Part shown: piece by piece, positions 12,690 through 22,339 of the stretch
Numbering within the stretch: the stretch's first letter is position 1
How the letters are laid out: each line of letters begins with the position of its first letter
The notes under the pieces: model-generated
Seen by the model: only the letters and a program-made list of their open reading frames with translations
Databases searched by the model: none
Told to the model about the DNA's origin: nothing
Translations under genes and position numbers: made by a program
NCBI RefSeq assembly: GCF_004664715.2
Contig: NC_051082.1
Location: 4,214,290-4,278,289, forward strand
Direction of reading: 5' to 3'
Origin: Peromyscus leucopus
Lineage: Eukaryota; Chordata; Mammalia; Rodentia; Cricetidae
DNA: 64,000 nucleotides

Positions 12690-13025
12690 TCTTGTTCATT
12701 CTGAGGACTATTCCACCGTATGGACGTACCACAATGTAGTCATCATTACCCCTTCACCGGCTGGATTTGGCTGTTAGGACTGAGGCTGCTACCAGCCCAG
12801 GAATGGATTCCCATCAGCATGCATTTTCAGTCTCTTGGGCAAACACCTGGGAGTGGGATTCTCAAGCTGCACAGCACAGAGCCTGTGTTGAAGATTTTTT
12901 TGGGATCTGCCCAACTGGTTTCCAAAGCAGATGTACCATTTGGGACCCGTCAGCATGGTCAGCCCATGGTGAGCGTACCACCATGCGGCCCCTCCAACCC
13001 AGCAGGGTGCTTCTGTCCTTTTCAG
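12690..13025. repeat. Ancient L1-like fragment
   Basis: The order of phrases TATTCCACCGTATGGACGTA, CTTGGGCAAACACCTGGGAG and GGTTTCCAAAGCAGATGTAC matches an old mammalian L1 3' region. No ORF is preserved. Confidence 0.5.
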
Positions 13026-13029
13026 TTTC

Positions 13030-13620
13030 AGTCTCAGTGTGTGTGACCCTCAGTGGGGTTTCCCTGAGCATCCCCCTGACGGCTGATGGAGTCAGCGTTT
13101 GCTTAGGGAAACACCTGGAGGCCCTTCACACTCCACAAGGCTGAAATCCCACCCACGAGGGGTCCCTCCCTTCCTCATCCCAGCCCTCTCCTGCCTTTCC
13201 CTCAGCCCACCCCCACCCTTCAGGGATGGCTCAGCAGAACCCCGAGGTCTTAGCTTGCTCTTCCCCACCCTCTCTAACTCCAGCGTCCCCCAGGTTGTCT
13301 TTATCATCCCTTCACCCACATCCTCAGTCTCCCCCCACCCCTGAAGCGACTCTCCCTCCTCCTTCAGATACCCCTCCATTGCCTAGTTCCTGTCCCTCAC
13401 GCACACGCCTGTGCTTACACTAGTTCACACTCTTACACCCTGTGACTTGCCCATTGGCAGACAGGGAGAAGAATGTGAGCTCTTGCTCAGATCCGTTGTC
13501 AAGTGGAACACCCATGTGATGGGGGGAGGGGCAGCCTTGACACGGGGGGGGGGGGAGGGGACTGGTGTCTTGACCACGTGTGGAGGGGGAAGGTTTGGGG
13601 GGGAAACTGCGGTGTAACCT
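13030..13620. other. Intergenic DNA, no gene seen
   Basis: C-rich sequence with a G-run at 13543-13555. ORFs of 60-100 codons on both strands are composition-driven. Confidence 0.4.
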
Positions 13621-13621
13621 T

Positions 13622-13805
13622 AGCCTGACCCACCTGCCTGACCCCCACCTCCTGACTCTGACCCCACCTCCTGACCCCACCCCTGACCCCACCTCCTGCC
13701 TTGACCCCACCTCCTGCCTGACCCCCACCTCCTGACCCCACCCCTCCTACCACCTCCTGACCCCACCTCCTGACCACCTGCCCCCCCCCTGCCCCCCCCC
13801 CCTGC
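13622..13805. repeat. C-rich minisatellite (about 13 bp unit)
   Basis: The unit TGACCCCACCTCC recurs about 10-12 times with CTGCC variants, ending in C-runs at 13780-13803. The minus strand is correspondingly GGGG-rich. The open frames across it encode only low-complexity G/R/V-rich peptides. Confidence 0.9.
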
Positions 13806-13809
13806 CCCT

Positions 13810-14195
13810 CCCTGCCTCTTCTGGCTTTGGCAATGCAACCTGTTTGCTCCTGACTCCTGAGCTCCAGTTTCCCGGGCGGCCGCATAGTGATTTTTACACC
13901 CCGACTGTGCGGTCCCCCTAAGACCTAAACGAGATAATACAGACACGGGTCAGGCATGCAGACAGTGCTCAGCACGCGCCAGCCCTCTTTGTGCTGGGCC
14001 GAGCTCTGCATCCTCTGGGTCTCCACAGAGAGGGGCTTCTCTGTCACCCTTCCGAGGAACCTTGCCTTTCCTCCATTCCAAGGAGCAATTAAGGGTGACA
14101 AGGGGGACTTCCAGATGACAGGAAGGTCAGCAGAGAGACCTTGGGGCATAGGATTCCCCCAGAACCCCGCTGCGATCTGGAGGAGAGGGTAACAT
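13810..14195. other. Intergenic DNA, no gene seen
   Basis: Unique-looking sequence with no splice-site pair or domain that I recognise. Confidence 0.4.
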
Positions 14196-14345
14196 CATGG
14201 TAAAGAGCATGCATGGTTCCAGGGCCTGGGCTCAGGGTTTGGGTTCCAGTCCCAGGTCCTCTGTGTTACGGGGGCTGGGGAGGTTCACTTCTCTGAGCCT
14301 CCATTCCCGTCTCTATGAAAGGGAGAACATTCGAGGGCGTCCCTT
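14196..14345 (+). repeat. MIR SINE
   Basis: It has the MIR order: a TAAAGAGCATG start, then GGGTTCCAGTCCCAGGTC, then TTCACTTCTCTGAGCCTCCA, then the TCTATGAAAGGGAGAA end. Confidence 0.7.
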
Positions 14346-15130
14346 GAAGGCTGTTGGAGGGGTCCAGGGAGATACTGCAGCCGTGTGGGTTTGCTGAGTG
14401 GGTGCCGTGGCTGACTCAGGCTCTCACGGTCAGGGGCGTACAGAGATGGGGAGGGCGGCTGTGCGCAAGAGGCATCTGGAATCTGACCGAGGACCAGGTG
14501 TCAAGCTTGGAGAATGAGTTGTTTAGCAAATACATTACCAGAAAAAGCCAAGAGCATCCACACTCAAAACCCCAGGCTGCCTGGGTCCTCATCGCGCCCT
14601 CATCCTCCAGGAGCAGGTGGTCAGCGCCCCCTGGTGGCTGTTCCTCTCATCCAGCGTGAGTCCCTTCCAAGTCAGAAAACCACACCTGTGTTCTCAGGCA
14701 GCGTCCTCAGGGAAGGGAACCAGGGCCCTAGGGAAGGAACTGTTCGCATGCCCTCAAGTCCTGTAGCTGCCGGGTCTGTGACTCTATTGTCTCTGATCCA
14801 AAGGAGATGAACTCCGATCTGCCCAGCCCACCAGTGGGGCTTCTCTAAAGGTCGGGGGGAAGCAGCAGACAGGGACACCTCCAGATGCTGGGACATCTCC
14901 CCATCACTCCCTGCTCTGTCACTGAGGGTCCCATCACCTGCCATGTTCCTTCCTGCCTTTCCCATGGCTCCTCCTGTCCCCATCCCTGACCCCTCTCTCC
15001 CAAGATTCAACCGTCTCTTTGAACTCTTGCACTGCAGGTCAGACCCTGAGCAGGTGGGTCAAGGCCTCTTTGTCCCAGAGAGTGTTTTCTGGGAGAGAAA
15101 TGCTGTTGTTCTTCTCCCAGAAGACGGGGG
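14346..15130. other. Repeat-poor intergenic block
   Basis: No repeat or gene recognised. Short ORFs are unsupported. Confidence 0.4.
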
Positions 15131-15131
15131 C

Positions 15132-15165
15132 TGTGTGTGTGTGTGTGTGTGTGTGTGTGGGGTGT
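15132..15165. repeat. (GT)n microsatellite
   Basis: A short GT run flanked on the right by GGGGTGTGTGGGGGG. Confidence 0.9.
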
Positions 15166-15469
15166 GTGGGGGGTGGCGAGAGGCTGTGGAAGAGAGGAGA
15201 GAAAGGATGGGAGGGAGGGAGAGAGAGAGTTCAGGGTCCTCAGGATGCCTTGGGGTCCATGTGGGGTTGGGATGAGGTGGGGCATGTCTGCCGTATGTGA
15301 CCCACACATGGGCAGCCCTCCTGGCTTGCTGAGTTGGGGGTGTGCTCTCGAAACGTAAGCTTTGATGCCAAGACCAGAAAGCCGGCAGGTTCGTGACCTG
15401 TGTCGTCCTGCCCTGCAGTTAGGGGTCAGACTTACAGCCGAGCCGGCTTGCTGCCTCTTTGTAAAGGGG

Positions 15470-15720
15470 TGTGTTGCATGTGTGTGTGTGTGTGTGCACA
15501 TGTCATGTTGTGTGTTGTTATGTGTTATGTTGTTGTGTTGTGGTCAGGTTGTTGTGTGTGTGTGTGAGTGTGATGAGGTATGTGTGTGTGTGTTGTGTGT
15601 GTGCGTGTGTGTGTGTAGGTGTATGTGTGCATGTGTAGGTATGTGTGTAGGGGGGTGGTTGCATGAGTGTGTGTGTATAGGTGTAGATGTGTGTGTGCAC
15701 ACATGTGTGCATGTGCCCAG
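15470..15720. repeat. Degenerate (GT)n/(TGTA)n tract
   Basis: GT-rich low-complexity DNA with scattered TGCA, TAGG and GTTGT interruptions over about 250 bp. Confidence 0.9.
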
Positions 15721-15984
15721 GGAGGCCAGAGGACAACCTCGGCTGATGTTCTTCGGGAATTATCTATCTCCCATTTGAGATGGTCTCTTATCGGCCTGGA
15801 CTTTTCAAGGTAGAATAGACTGGCTGGCCAGAGGACGACCTGTCTCTGTTGCCCCAGGGCTGGGTTAAGAGTGTGAACCACCACGCCTGTTTTGTTTTGC
15901 TTTTCGTGGATTCCGGGGACCAAACTCAGGTCCTCATGTTGGTAAGACAAGTGCTTTCCCCTGCTGAGCCAACTCCTCATAACA

Positions 15985-16060
15985 GGGCACAGGGACACCA
16001 TCATTTCCCACACACAGGGACACCATCATTTCCCAGACACAGGGACACCATCGTGCACCA
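15985..16060. repeat. About 24-bp tandem triplication
   Basis: Three copies of a unit containing CAGGGACACCATCATTTCCC lie in tandem, the third diverging at GTGCACC. Confidence 0.9.
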
Positions 16061-16144
16061 CATCGTCTGTGGCTTAGAAAACTAATGTGGGAAGTCGCAG
16101 CAGGGATACTCACCAACTTCACCTTAAAAAGCAACTGGTCAGCT

Positions 16145-16206
16145 GGGATGGGGGTGGGGGGGCGGGGTGGGGTAGGGGGGTGGTTGGGGATGGGGGTGGG
16201 CGGTGG
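16145..16206 (+). repeat. G-run cluster
   Basis: At least eight runs of three or more G in about 60 bp directly precede a B1 head. It is G-quadruplex-compatible on the plus strand. Confidence 0.85.
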
Positions 16207-16372
16207 TGCACGCCTTTAATCCCAGCACTTGGGAGGCAGAGGCAGGTGGATCTCCGTGAGTTCGAGGCCAGCCTGGTCTATGGAGTGAGATCCAGGACAG
16301 GCACCAAAACTACACAGAGAAATCCTATCTCGAAAAACCAAAAAATAAGATAAAATAAAAAGCAACTGGTCA
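16197..16372 (+). repeat. B1 SINE
   Basis: A near-complete B1 from GGGCGGTGGTGCACGCC to the TCTCGAAAAACC end and A-rich tail. Confidence 0.93.
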
Positions 16373-16524
16373 ACCCCAAACTCTCAGCAACTGCCCACGT
16401 CTCCTGGGAGGTCAGCGGCAGCCTAGAAAGTGTCCTGAATGGCAGGGACTCTGCCAGTGTGTGGGGATCTGCTAGGAGACGTCAGTGGAGCTGGGCACCC
16501 TGTGGAAGGAGAGAGGTTGATCAG

Positions 16525-16800
16525 AATCCATCCCTGGCGCATGAGCGCACTTTTTGGAGCCCACTACCTACGATGGGACACCGTGTGCAGCCTTGAGGCA
16601 GGGGGAAGGGCTTAGACTTGCCTCTACTGGATGTTCCTCCCCATGGGAGGCCTTGCCTTCTTGTGCGTGGAAGTGGGAGGGGGAAAGGGGGAGGCTGAAG
16701 GGGGCGAGAGGAGGGAAGAGGGGGATCTTTGGTGTGTAAAGTGAATGAAAAAAATTTCTTAATAAAAAATTTTAAAAAATAAATAAATAAAAAGAAAAAA
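16525..16800 (+). mobile_element. LINE-1 3' end (truncated)
   Basis: The segment from CATGAGCGCACTTTTTGGAG through GATGGGACACCGTG, CCCCATGGGAGGCCTTGCCT and a purine-rich GGGGGAAAGGGGGAGG tract to the AATAAAAAATTT tail matches the rodent L1 3' UTR layout. It has no ORF2 sequence and is 5'-truncated. Confidence 0.75.
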
Positions 16801-16801
16801 G

Positions 16802-17038
16802 AAGCCGGGTGGCGGCGCGGCGGGGCGGCGGCGGGGGGCGGCGGCGGAGCAGCAGCAGCAGCAGCAGCGCAGCGCAGCGCAGCAGCAGCGCAGCACGCCT
16901 TTAATCCCAGCACTTGGGAGGCAGAGCCAGGCGGATCTCTGTGAGTTTGAGGCCAGCCTGGTCTACAGAGCGAGTCCAGGACAGGCACCAAAACTACACA
17001 GAGAAACCCTGTCTCGAAAATCCAAAAAAAAAAAAAAG
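16802..17038 (+). repeat. B1 SINE with internal CGG/CAG expansion
   Basis: The head GCCGGGTGGCGGC and the 3' two thirds (ACGCCTTTAATCCCAGCACT to TCTCGAAAATCC) are a normal B1. The GGTGGTGGCGC segment is replaced by about 80 bp of GCG/CGG followed by (AGC)n and (GCAGC)n. It sits on the A-tail of the preceding L1. Confidence 0.85.
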
Positions 17039-17149
17039 AGAAGAGAGGAGAGAGGACTCTGGGCAGGATCACGTGGGTACCAAGAGGCATATTTGTCTAA
17101 GAGCTGAGGGACACCCCCCCCTTGGCCCAACTTGGTCAGGGTGTGTTCA

Positions 17150-17468
17150 ATGAAGTTCTCTGGTTTGTTTATTTGCTGAGTTTTTTTGTTTATTGTGCAT
17201 GAGCGTGTGTGTGGAAATCCAAGCACAATTTTGGGGAGTCAGTTTTCTCCCTCCACTGTGTAGGCCCCGGTCCGGCTTAGGACCTCAGGCCTGGCTGCAC
17301 GCACCCTTACCCACTGAGCCAGCCAGCCAGACCTAGTTTTCGTTTTCTTTGAGACTGGTCTCATGGATCCCAGGCTGGTCTCAAACTCGCTGTGCGTAGC
17401 GGAGGATGACCTTGAACTCCTGCTCCCCAGCTCTCTGGTGCTGAGATCATAGGCGTGTGCAATCACAT
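17150..17468 (-). repeat. Degenerate B4/B3- and B1-like SINEs
   Basis: Minus-strand pieces include TTACCCACTGAGCCAGCCAG at about 17308 (B2/B3 head) and TTTGAGACTGGTCTCATGGA to GGCGTGTGCAATCAC (B1-like). Confidence 0.55.
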
Positions 17469-17628
17469 GGAGCTCTCCCCGCCTGCAGTTGCCCAAGAAC
17501 GGACCAGAAGTCTCTATTGCCTAAGAGCAACATGGACATTGACTGGCCTAAGAACCCTTCGGGGAAACTGCCTGGAGGTGGCAACCTGGGCAGGCAAAGG
17601 ACTCGGCCACCATTTGTTACCACACACA

Positions 17629-17634
17629 TTTATT
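17629..17634 (-). terminator. Candidate SELPLG polyadenylation signal AATAAA
   Basis: The minus-strand AATAAA is followed immediately by TGTGTGTGGTAAC, a GU-rich downstream element. It is about 660 nt beyond the conserved stop position. Confidence 0.45.
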
Positions 17635-17945
17635 GAGTGCCTGTGCTGTGCCAGGCCGCGGTCGCTCTGTCACTGGACGGAAGCTCATGGTTCACACGGA
17701 CCCTAATGAAGGACTGTCTTTCCAAGCCTCGCCTGGGAAAGCCAAGCTGCCCCTCACTGGGGGTAGAGGATCAGACGGGCCTTGGGAAATGGCAGCTCCC
17801 CCCCCCAGAGATTCTTTCTTATCACGGTAACCATGGCAACCAAGAGGAAGGCTTTGTGAGTGGGGAAAGGGGAACTCTTTCTTTCTTGGGGATGTGAGGT
17901 CAGGACTCCAGTGACCCTGCAGGAAGTCACACAGCACTGGGAGGC

Positions 17946-18010
17946 ATTGGCGGAGGCGGGGGTGGGGGGGTGAGGGGGGGTGGAGCGGGAGGATGGGTAG
18001 GTGGGGGGGG
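17946..18010. repeat. G-rich tract (C-rich in SELPLG transcript)
   Basis: The plus strand has several runs of five to eight G. In the SELPLG mRNA sense this is a CCCACC/CCCC-rich 3' UTR segment of the kind bound by poly(C)-binding proteins. The binding is inference. Confidence 0.7.
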
Positions 18011-18063
18011 TCCCAAAAAAAACCAGCAGACAAGTAGAGGGAGGGGTCCAGGAGCAGCAACTG

Positions 18064-18327
18064 CTACCGTGGTCCTTGGCCTGGAGGCCACCAGCCTCCA
18101 TGAATGAAGCAGGAGCTGCTGCAGGACCTTGGAGGCTCTGGACCATGATTGGGGTGGGTCAAGGCGTCTTCCCTCACGACCCCTATGGAGAAAGTTCCCC
18201 CAGGCAGCCCCGAGCTGTGGCCTTGGTGACCGGTGGGTGGGCGTGGAGGGTGAAGCCAGCAAGGGTCTTTCTTGCTCAGGTAGCCAGGGGCGCTAAGGGA
18301 GGAAGCTGCGTAGGGTGAGGTCATCCC
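18064..18327 (-). other. SELPLG: Out-of-frame C-terminal extension of SELPLG as sequenced
   Basis: After the one-base loss the frame encodes about 86 residues, rich in Pro, Gly and Ser with no family resemblance, before a TAG. In the neighbouring frame the conserved short C-terminus and its own stop at 18293 are intact. Either the allele is mutated or the sequence has a homopolymer error. Confidence 0.85.
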
Positions 18328-19512
18328 GTCGCGGTCCTCACTGGGCTCTGTCTTCAGGTCCTGGACCTTGGGCAGGTCCCCATTGGCCGTGACGGGGGCC
18401 CCGTCGCCTCCCTCGGGTAGGAGGGATGAGATGCAGATCATCTCCGTGGGGGAGTAGTTCCGCACCGGGTACATGTGGTTCTTCCGCGAGAGGCGGACGG
18501 CCAACACCACGGTGCACACGAGGAAGATGGTGGCCAGCGAGGCTAAGATGAGGATGGCCAGCAGGCATTGCTTCACGGGAATGAGGTCGGAGGTCACTGG
18601 GGTCGTTGTAGCCAGGGAGCTCCCAGGGGTCACCAACAGCTCATTCTTCAAACCATTGCCATTGAAGTGGCCAGTTGCCTCATCCTTGGCCTTGTGACTC
18701 ACAGATGGCCCAAGGAAGATGCTAGAGTCAGTGGCCTCTGTGGACGTGATCTCCGTGGCAGTGGGCTCTGTGGAAGGGACTTCTGTGGCTGTGGACTCTG
18801 TGAACTGACTTTTTACAACCTGACTCCTGGAAAACTGCGTGGTCTCTACCTCCGTGGATGCTGGCTGGGAGGTCTCTGCCTCCGTGGATGCTGGCTGTGA
18901 GGTCTCTGCCTCCGTGGATGCTGGCTGGGAGGTCTCTGCCTCCGTGGCTGCTGGCTGGGAGGTCTCTGCCTCCGTGGATGCTGGCTTGGAGGTCTCTGCC
19001 TCCGTGGCTGCTGGCTGTGAGGTCTCTGCCTCCGTGGGTGTTGGCTGTGAGGTCTCTGCCTCCGTGGCTGCTGGCTGTGAGGTCTTTGCTTCCATGGCTG
19101 CTGGTTGGATAGTCGTCTCCACTGTGGTTGGTTTCCACTGTGTGGCAGACTCCGTGCTCAGCATTCCAACAGTCATTCCTCCTGCATCTGGGCCAGCAGG
19201 GCTGGTGGCGGTAACCTGGGCCGTGGTTGACTCAGGGGTTCCAGAAACTCTCTGCTCCAGCATGGCCACCGTGGTCAGAGGCTCAGGGTGTGGAGCCACG
19301 GTGTTGGTGGTATTCGTCAGCAGTTCTGGGGGATCTGTGCCATCCAGGCCATAGTCAGGGTACTCAAAATCATCACCCACATCTGCCTGTCTCCGTTCCC
19401 GGAGACGCACAGGGCGTGAGGCCGCCTTGGCTCCCTGCTCCCAGGTGTCCCACAGCTGAAGGCAGTTGCCAGGGCCCAAGACGCTCAGCAGCAGAAGGAG
19501 GCGTGGAAGCAT
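18293..19512 (-). CDS. SELPLG: P-selectin glycoprotein ligand 1 (PSGL-1), frameshifted C-terminus
   Basis: PSGL-1 is the leukocyte mucin that binds P-, E- and L-selectin. The start ATG is at 19512-19510, five bases after a splice acceptor (CTCCTCAG, exon start 19517), which fits the known single coding exon. Residues 1-17 are a signal peptide (MLPRLLLLLSVLGPGNC). A basic RERR at 38-41 marks propeptide cleavage. DDFEYPDY (48-54) holds acidic-flanked tyrosines Y51 and Y54 expected to be sulfated, and N67-T-T is an N-glycosylation site. Residues about 140-229 are nine TEAETSQPAA-type mucin decamers. C316 is the juxtamembrane dimer cysteine, 317-339 is the transmembrane helix, and RLSRKNHMYPV is the ERM-binding tail start. 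At residue 396 a G-run (CCC on plus, 18325-18327) is one base shorter than expected. The literal frame therefore leaves the conserved ending and runs to a TAG at 18066-18064 (482 residues instead of about 406). Confidence 0.95.
18841..19110 (-). repeat. SELPLG: Nine 30-bp mucin repeats in SELPLG
   Basis: Exactly nine 30-bp units encode the Thr/Ser/Glu/Pro decamers (core TEAETSQPA). In human PSGL-1 the comparable decamer array is length-polymorphic. Because 30 is a multiple of three, the opposite strand is also open here (SASVDAGWEV-type repeats), which is a shadow and not a gene. Confidence 0.95.
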
Positions 19513-19530
19513 GGTACCTGAGGAGACAGG
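19513..19530 (-). other. SELPLG: SELPLG splice acceptor before coding exon
   Basis: On the minus strand CCATCCCTGTCTCCTCAG is followed by GTACC and the ATG. A pyrimidine-rich acceptor five bases before the start codon agrees with the family's 5' intron. Confidence 0.75.
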
Positions 19531-19784
19531 GATGGACAGGTGGGATGGTGTCAGCCTGTGCCTGCCGAGGACCGCACAAGGAGCGCTGGTCTGGTCTGGG
19601 GCCGGGACTGTGGCACCAGACATATTGGAGACATATTCTTGGCTGTTAGAAGCTTTGTGCTTATCCCCACAAATAACACCACCCGGCCATCTGAGAAGGT
19701 TCACCAAACTCCCTAGCGTGTCTTTGGGAGTTACATTTTGTTTTCTTTCTCCTCTGCTACTCTATTTACTTTTTTTTACTTTTT

Positions 19785-20515
19785 AATTTTATTTATTTAT
19801 TCTATTTTATTTTTTGAGATGAGAGTCTCACCCTAGGCTGTCCTCAAACTAATGATCCCCCTGCCTCAACCTCCTGAGTGCTGAGATTATAGGTATGAAC
19901 TACCATGCTCAGTGGTTAAAAAAGAATAATATATATATAAAATCCAGTTTTTTTGTTTTGTGTATATGAGTGTTTTGCCTGCTTAAATGTCTAGGAGCCA
20001 CATGTATGCAGTTTCTGAGGAGGGCATTGGATCCTCTGGATCTAGAGATACAGTTATAGGCTGACATGTGGGTGCTGGGAATCAAACCCTGGTCCTCTGG
20101 ATGAGCAGCCATTGTTCTTAACCACTGAGCCATCTCTCCAGCCCTAAAATATTTTATTTCTACTAGGCTCATGACTATAATCCCAGCTTTGAGAGCCTGA
20201 GATTTGAAGTAGGCCTATCTACATAGTGAGGTCAAGGTCAGCCTTGCATAACTTAATGAGATTCTGTTTAAAGAACAAAAAAGCAAAATTAAGAAGCCTG
20301 AAGGGTCTGGACATGGTGACACGTGCCTGTAATCACAATACTGAGGAGGCAGAAAGAAACAGGAGGTCAGGAGTTCAAGGTCGTCTTCAACCACATAGTG
20401 AGTTTGAGTCTAGCCTGAGCTACATAAGACCCTGTTTCAAACCCTCCCCCTACAAAATAATATATAATATAAAAATATAAATAATATATATATATATATA
20501 CACACACACACAAAA
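19785..20515. repeat. SINE cluster and AT-rich microsatellite
   Basis: A minus-strand B1-like copy lies at about 19790-19915. A minus-strand B3 at about 19960-20146 ends AACCACTGAGCCATCTCTCC. Two diverged plus-strand B1/B4-like copies lie at about 20165-20290 and 20305-20450. An (AT)n/(CA)n tract fills 20459-20515. Confidence 0.7.
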
Positions 20516-20669
20516 AAAGAGGAAGGTGAGGGTTTGTGACTCAGCATTCGAGAGCTGAGGGAAAAGGCAGATCGTTGGTCCCTAATGCTTCTCCTTAGCC
20601 CTGCCCCCTCCATCTCTCTGTCTCCTCCCTGCCCCACACAGCTTTTGCCTGTCCTCGGGCCTTCGACTC

Positions 20670-21068
20670 TTTTTTAAAAAGGATATATTTGAGCTGAACA
20701 AAGACAACACCAATGGACATGTCAAAGTGGATGGGGAAAGACCTCAGCTCTACACAGGAAAGAACGACAGCCACCTGAGCAATGCTCTCGTGGGGAGAAA
20801 CAGTCTTCCCCAGGGAAGAGCACACGGACAGGTTACCCACCACGAAACGGTCGTCTTGGAAAACATACATCCAAGTCCCCTTATACAGACTGAGCAGGTT
20901 ATATTTAAGAATATATGTCTATACACATGCATATATGTGTGCAACAACAATTAATAGAAAAAGAGCCCATGAATTTGAAATAGAACAAGGAGGGGCATTT
21001 GGGAGGGTTTGGATCAAGAAAAGGGAAGGGGGAAATGATGTAATTATAGTCTCAAAAATAAAAAAAGA
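20670..21068 (+). mobile_element. LINE-1 3' end (truncated)
   Basis: The segments ACAACACCAATGGACATGTC, AGTCTTCCCCAGGGAAGAGC, GACTGAGCAGGTTATATTTA and GGGAAATGATGTAATTATAG, then CTCAAAAATAAAAAAAG, follow the rodent L1 3' UTR order. It is 5'-truncated with no ORF. Confidence 0.85.
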
Positions 21069-21072
21069 AACC

Positions 21073-21255
21073 TCCTGGGTGATGGTGGCGCACACCTTTA
21101 ATCCCAGCACTTGGGAGGCAGAGGCAGGCAGATCTCCGTGAGTTTGAGGCCAGCCTGGTCTACAGAGTGAGATCCAGGACAGGAACCAAAACTGCATAGA
21201 GAAACCCTGCCTCGAAAAAACATCCCAAGACAAGCAACCAAACAAAAATTTTTCA
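21073..21255 (+). repeat. B1 SINE
   Basis: B1 from TGGGTGATGGTGGCGCACAC to CCTGCCTCGAAAAAACATCC, inserted at the L1 tail. Confidence 0.92.
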
Positions 21256-21299
21256 AAAAAATTTTGTTTTTTTTTTCCTAAGTATTTTAAATTATTCAT

Positions 21300-21472
21300 A
21301 TGATGTGTCTGTGTGGGGATATGTGCACCTGACTCCAGGGGCTAGAAGCATCAGACCCCCTGGAGCTGAAGTTACAGGTAGCTGTGAGCTGCCAGACAGG
21401 GTGCTGGGACCCGAACCCAGGACCTCTGGAGAAGCAGCCAGTGCCCCTAACCACTGAGCTGTCTCTCCCTTT
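21300..21472 (-). repeat. B3 SINE
   Basis: Minus-strand B3 with GGAGCTGAAGTTACAGGTAG and an end at AACCACTGAGCTGTCTCTCC. Confidence 0.8.
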
Positions 21473-21479
21473 GGTTGAT

Positions 21480-22130
21480 CTCTGTCAGCGTTTCTCCTTG
21501 GTCCTGTTCCTTTGGTGTCCTTGCTTGGGCGATGGGAACGACAAGACCCACTCTAAGGCACTGTGAAAATGTCACGGGAGCCATACCACAGCAAGGTCTC
21601 AGCCGAGGTGGGCTGCTCTGGCTGCTCTGGCCGACGTATCCTGCAAGTCCCTCAGGGCCCAGAGACAGGATCCAGGAGGAGTCTCACCTCTCAAGAAGCT
21701 CAGCCCTCAGACTTGTCTGTATGGGGCCACTGTCCTCCCAACAAGGGAGCCAGGAAGAACAGCCCCTTCCTTTATGCCAACAACCCCTGACCCCCACTTC
21801 CTCCTGGCACTGGCTGGGATTTTTAGAAGACAGACTCCAGCCCTGAAGAATGCTGTGGTGAGTGGCAGGACCTGGGTACTTGTTGGTGCCCTGCACACAG
21901 TGTCTTTCGGTGGTACACAACCCTCCAGCGGTGACTCTGAAGCAGATGGCTTCCACATCCATCATCATTTCCTGTATCCTTCCCTGGTCCTTCACACAAG
22001 TGATTGGCAGGAGGGCGGGCCGGGTGGCTCTAACCTGTGGGTCCCTCTTTGCGCGGCTCAATCTGGCCTCTTTCACGGGTTAGTTAGAATTGCACTGAGT
22101 TTTTAAAATGCAACTCTGAGCACATCTTTG
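21480..22130. other. Repeat-poor SELPLG intronic/upstream DNA
   Basis: No gene or repeat recognised. Opposed ORFs of 75-130 codons have no domain. Confidence 0.4.
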
Positions 22131-22134
22131 TGGA

Positions 22135-22337
22135 CTTTTTTTTTTGTCTTTTGTTTTTGTTGTTGTTGTTTTGAGACAGTTTCTCTACACAGCCCTGCAT
22201 ATCCTGGAACTCACTAAGTAGCCCTGGCTGTCCTAGAACTTGGTCTGTAGCCCAGGCTGGCCTCGGACTCGCAGAGATCCGCCTGCCTCTGCCTCCTCGA
22301 GTGCTGGGATTAAAGATGTGTGCCACTGTGCCCAACT
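22135..22337 (-). repeat. B1 SINE
   Basis: Minus-strand B1 with a T/GTT-rich tail side (22135-22175) and a GGGATTAAAGATGTGTGCCA head. Confidence 0.9.
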
Positions 22338-22339
22338 TG

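Larger units (their letters stand above)
17600..18292 (-). other. SELPLG: Likely SELPLG 3' UTR
   Basis: This is the minus-strand sequence after the position where the conserved SELPLG reading frame would stop (TAG at 18295-18293). The first good AATAAA on the minus strand is at 17634-17629. It lies within a MIR-like TTATTGAGTGCCTGTGCTGT segment and is directly followed by a GT-rich stretch. The extent is inferred, with no transcript evidence. Confidence 0.5.

Noticed and set aside
13499..13946. Gly/Arg/Val-rich minus-strand ORFs
   Set aside because: They come from the C-rich minisatellite and have no other evidence.
18839..19354. 171-codon plus-strand ORF with SASVDAGWEV-type repeats
   Set aside because: It is the antisense shadow of the SELPLG mucin repeats, whose 30-bp unit keeps all frames open. 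No independent support.
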